In this document: piece by piece, positions 63,022 through 64,000 of the stretch | How positions within the stretch are numbered: position 1 is the stretch's first letter | How the letters are laid out: every line of letters begins with the position of its first letter | Assembly: GCA_937980645.1 (NCBI GenBank) | Contig: CALJPQ010000001.1 | Location: 104,336 to 168,335 of the forward strand | Source of the DNA: an uncultured Saprospiraceae bacterium | GTDB lineage: Bacteria; Bacteroidota; Bacteroidia; Chitinophagales; Saprospiraceae | Length of the DNA: 64,000 nt | Direction: 5' to 3' | Notes under the pieces: generated by a model | What the model saw: only the letters and a program-made list of their open reading frames with translations | Databases searched by the model: none | What the model was told of the DNA's origin: nothing | Position numbers and translations under genes: made by a program

Positions 63022-63477
63022 ATGAGATTTATTGTTTCCACTCTGGCCTTTATGGTACTATCGTTCCATGCTGCTTTTGCCCTTGACAAAGGGGAGCACC
63101 GTACCGTGGATGCTTTCCGCCATGCTGCCGAGGTGCAGGCGCTCACTCCGCAAATGCTTCAGATGGGTGTAGAGGAATTCCTGGCACTGACGCCGTCGAA
63201 GTATCGCGAGATCACTGGCGAGCGTCTGGGCTTAAAAAACACGATAAAGTTGAAAGCGGCGCAAAAGTTCTTGAAAAAAGAACTCAAGAAAAGCAACGAC
63301 GGTATTACTAAAGGCCTTTACATCCTTCTGGCCATTCTGGGCTTAGCCTGGCTTGCTATGGGTGTTAAGTCGGACTGGAGCGGCTCCGACTGGGTTGTGA
63401 ACCTGATCCTCACGCTCTTGTGCTGGTTGCCGGGCTTTATCCATGCCTTGGTGAAAATGAAAGACTATTACAACTAA
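63022..63477 (+). CDS. YqaE/Pmp3-domain membrane protein with exported N-terminal region
   Basis: A 151-residue protein. A signal-like hydrophobic start (RFIVSTLAFMVLSFHAAFA) is followed by a charged helical region (about 21-92, ending KKELKKSNDGITKG) and a C-terminal YqaE/Pmp3 (UPF0057-like) two-helix membrane domain with LYILLAILGLAWLAMG and VVNLILTLLCWLPGFIHALV. YqaE/Pmp3 proteins are small stress-related membrane proteolipids; this architecture with an N-terminal exported part occurs in Bacteroidota. Function here unknown. Confidence 0.75.
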   Translation: MRFIVSTLAFMVLSFHAAFALDKGEHRTVDAFRHAAEVQALTPQMLQMGVEEFLALTPSKYREITGERLGLKNTIKLKAAQKFLKKELKKSNDGITKGLYILLAILGLAWLAMGVKSDWSGSDWVVNLILTLLCWLPGFIHALVKMKDYYN

Positions 63478-63545
63478 TGAGCTGACAGGCAAAACCCAGG
63501 AGCCATTAGACATGCTGTTTAATGGCTCCTTTTCTTTTAGTGCGT

Positions 63546-63839
63546 ATGCGTAAAAAATGGTTTTATTGGGTCTGGCTCTTAGCGCTTATATCATTACCCG
63601 CAGTGCTACTCTTGCTGCCAGCGGATTTCTTTGATGAAGGTGAAACCCTGTGCCCGTCCAAGCGCTTTTTCGATGTAGAGTGTTGGGGTTGTGGTATGAC
63701 TCGGGCCGTGATGCACTTCTTGCATCTCGATTTTGAGACAGCGCTTTATTACAATTCCGGAAGTTTTCTAATTACCCCCGTGATGAGCATTATCTGGATG
63801 CGCTGGCTTGTACAAGCGATTAGGGCAGTGCGGCGATGA
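63546..63839 (+). CDS. DUF2752 membrane protein
   Basis: A 97-residue protein from the ATG at 63546. Two membrane helices (about 5-24 and 65-85) flank CPSKRFFDVECWGCGMTRAV, the cysteine-rich CPx(n)CxGCGxTRA mark of DUF2752. The role of the family is unknown; a metal or thiol function is often guessed from the cysteines. It lies 68 bases after the YqaE gene and may be cotranscribed. Confidence 0.85.
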   Translation: MRKKWFYWVWLLALISLPAVLLLLPADFFDEGETLCPSKRFFDVECWGCGMTRAVMHFLHLDFETALYYNSGSFLITPVMSIIWMRWLVQAIRAVRR

Positions 63840-63859
63840 GCACCCTAAAGCTCCCTGCA

Positions 63860-63899
63860 AAAACAAAAGCGCCCTTGCTGCGGGTTGCTGCAAGGGCGC
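63860..63899 (-). terminator. Terminator of the rRNA operon
   Basis: A 10-bp GCGCCCTTGC/GCAAGGGCGC stem (63869-63878 with 63890-63899) is followed on the minus strand by TTTTGTTTTT. It lies about 20 bases beyond the 3' end of the 5S rRNA. Confidence 0.8.
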
Positions 63900-63920
63900 G
63901 TGTTGTAGATGTTTTTTTGT

Positions 63921-64000
63921 TGGCACCGACCTACTCTCCCGCGGCATCAACCGCAGTACCATCGGCGCTGACGGGCTTAACGACTCTGTTCGGAATGGGA
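63921..64000 (-). rRNA. 5S ribosomal RNA, 3' part (cut by window edge)
   Basis: The minus strand matches the 3' two-thirds of 5S rRNA: TCCCATTCCGAACAGAGTCG, the GTTAAGCCCGTCAGCGCCGA segment and the closing GGGAGAGTAGGTCGGTGCC. The 5' end and presumably the 23S and 16S genes lie to the right. The exact 3' end may differ by a base or two. Confidence 0.92.

Overview
The window is chromosomal DNA of a Bacteroidota bacterium. The signs are a SusC/SusD pair, several TonB-dependent receptors, two secreted proteins with type IX secretion (T9SS) C-terminal sorting tails, a CHAT-domain protein beside an ECF sigma/anti-sigma pair, and many Bacteroidota-type -7 promoter boxes (TAnnTTTG, mostly TACCTTTGC) a short way upstream of start codons, with Shine-Dalgarno sequences mostly absent. 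The moderately high GC and the gene style remind me of Saprospiria or Cytophagia-like lineages, but I cannot fix the genus.

Layout. 1-2.5 kb: fmt (cut by the left edge), an aldose 1-epimerase and hemW. 2.6-8.1 kb: a secreted leucine-rich-repeat protein and a 1498-residue secreted PhoX-type phosphatase with three tandem beta-sandwich repeats and a T9SS tail. 8.3-12.6 kb: a short MscL, RmuC, a membrane/SPOR-like protein and an LpxD-like acyltransferase. 12.6-17.4 kb: ECF sigma factor and anti-sigma factor, divergent from an exported TPR-CHAT putative protease. 17.5-25.4 kb: mtgA, an unknown solenoid protein, metK, an M1 peptidase and an unknown anchored protein. 25.8-30.7 kb: SusD-like and SusC-like outer-membrane uptake pair. 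31.0-36.6 kb: a five-gene run (MBL-fold hydrolase, alkaline-phosphatase-superfamily enzyme, phosphonatase-like HAD, MFS-type transporter, FAD-dependent amine oxidase) that looks like an aminophosphonate-use locus. 36.7-45.0 kb: LysM protein, Mrp, CoA-transferase, NAD(P)HX repair enzyme and an orphan AddB-like nuclease. 45.1-46.9 kb: a more AT-rich stretch with two small exported proteins and 681 bases without a gene. 46.9-53.7 kb: a BioD/DRTGG protein paired with a disulfide-reductase-like flavoprotein that lacks both active-site cysteines, a peroxiredoxin, an ATP-cone/restriction-nuclease fusion, a TonB receptor and a DCC-family protein. 53.8-62.7 kb: an unknown protein coupled to an OstA/LptA-like protein, a glycosyltransferase, and a TonB receptor with a T9SS-secreted alpha/beta hydrolase that lacks the nucleophile serine. 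62.7-64 kb: tRNA-Ala(GGC), a YqaE-domain protein, a DUF2752 protein, and the 3' end of a 5S rRNA whose operon lies to the right.

Most of the window is housekeeping and envelope biology. The best candidates for undescribed biology are the phosphonate-like locus (31-36.6 kb), the sigma/anti-sigma/CHAT locus (12.6-17.4 kb), the cysteine-less flavoprotein with its BioD/DRTGG partner (46.9-49.3 kb), the two unusual nucleases (42.3-45.0 and 50.2-51.1 kb), and a palindromic interspersed repeat with a 26-bp period found at 25.8 kb and 56.8 kb.
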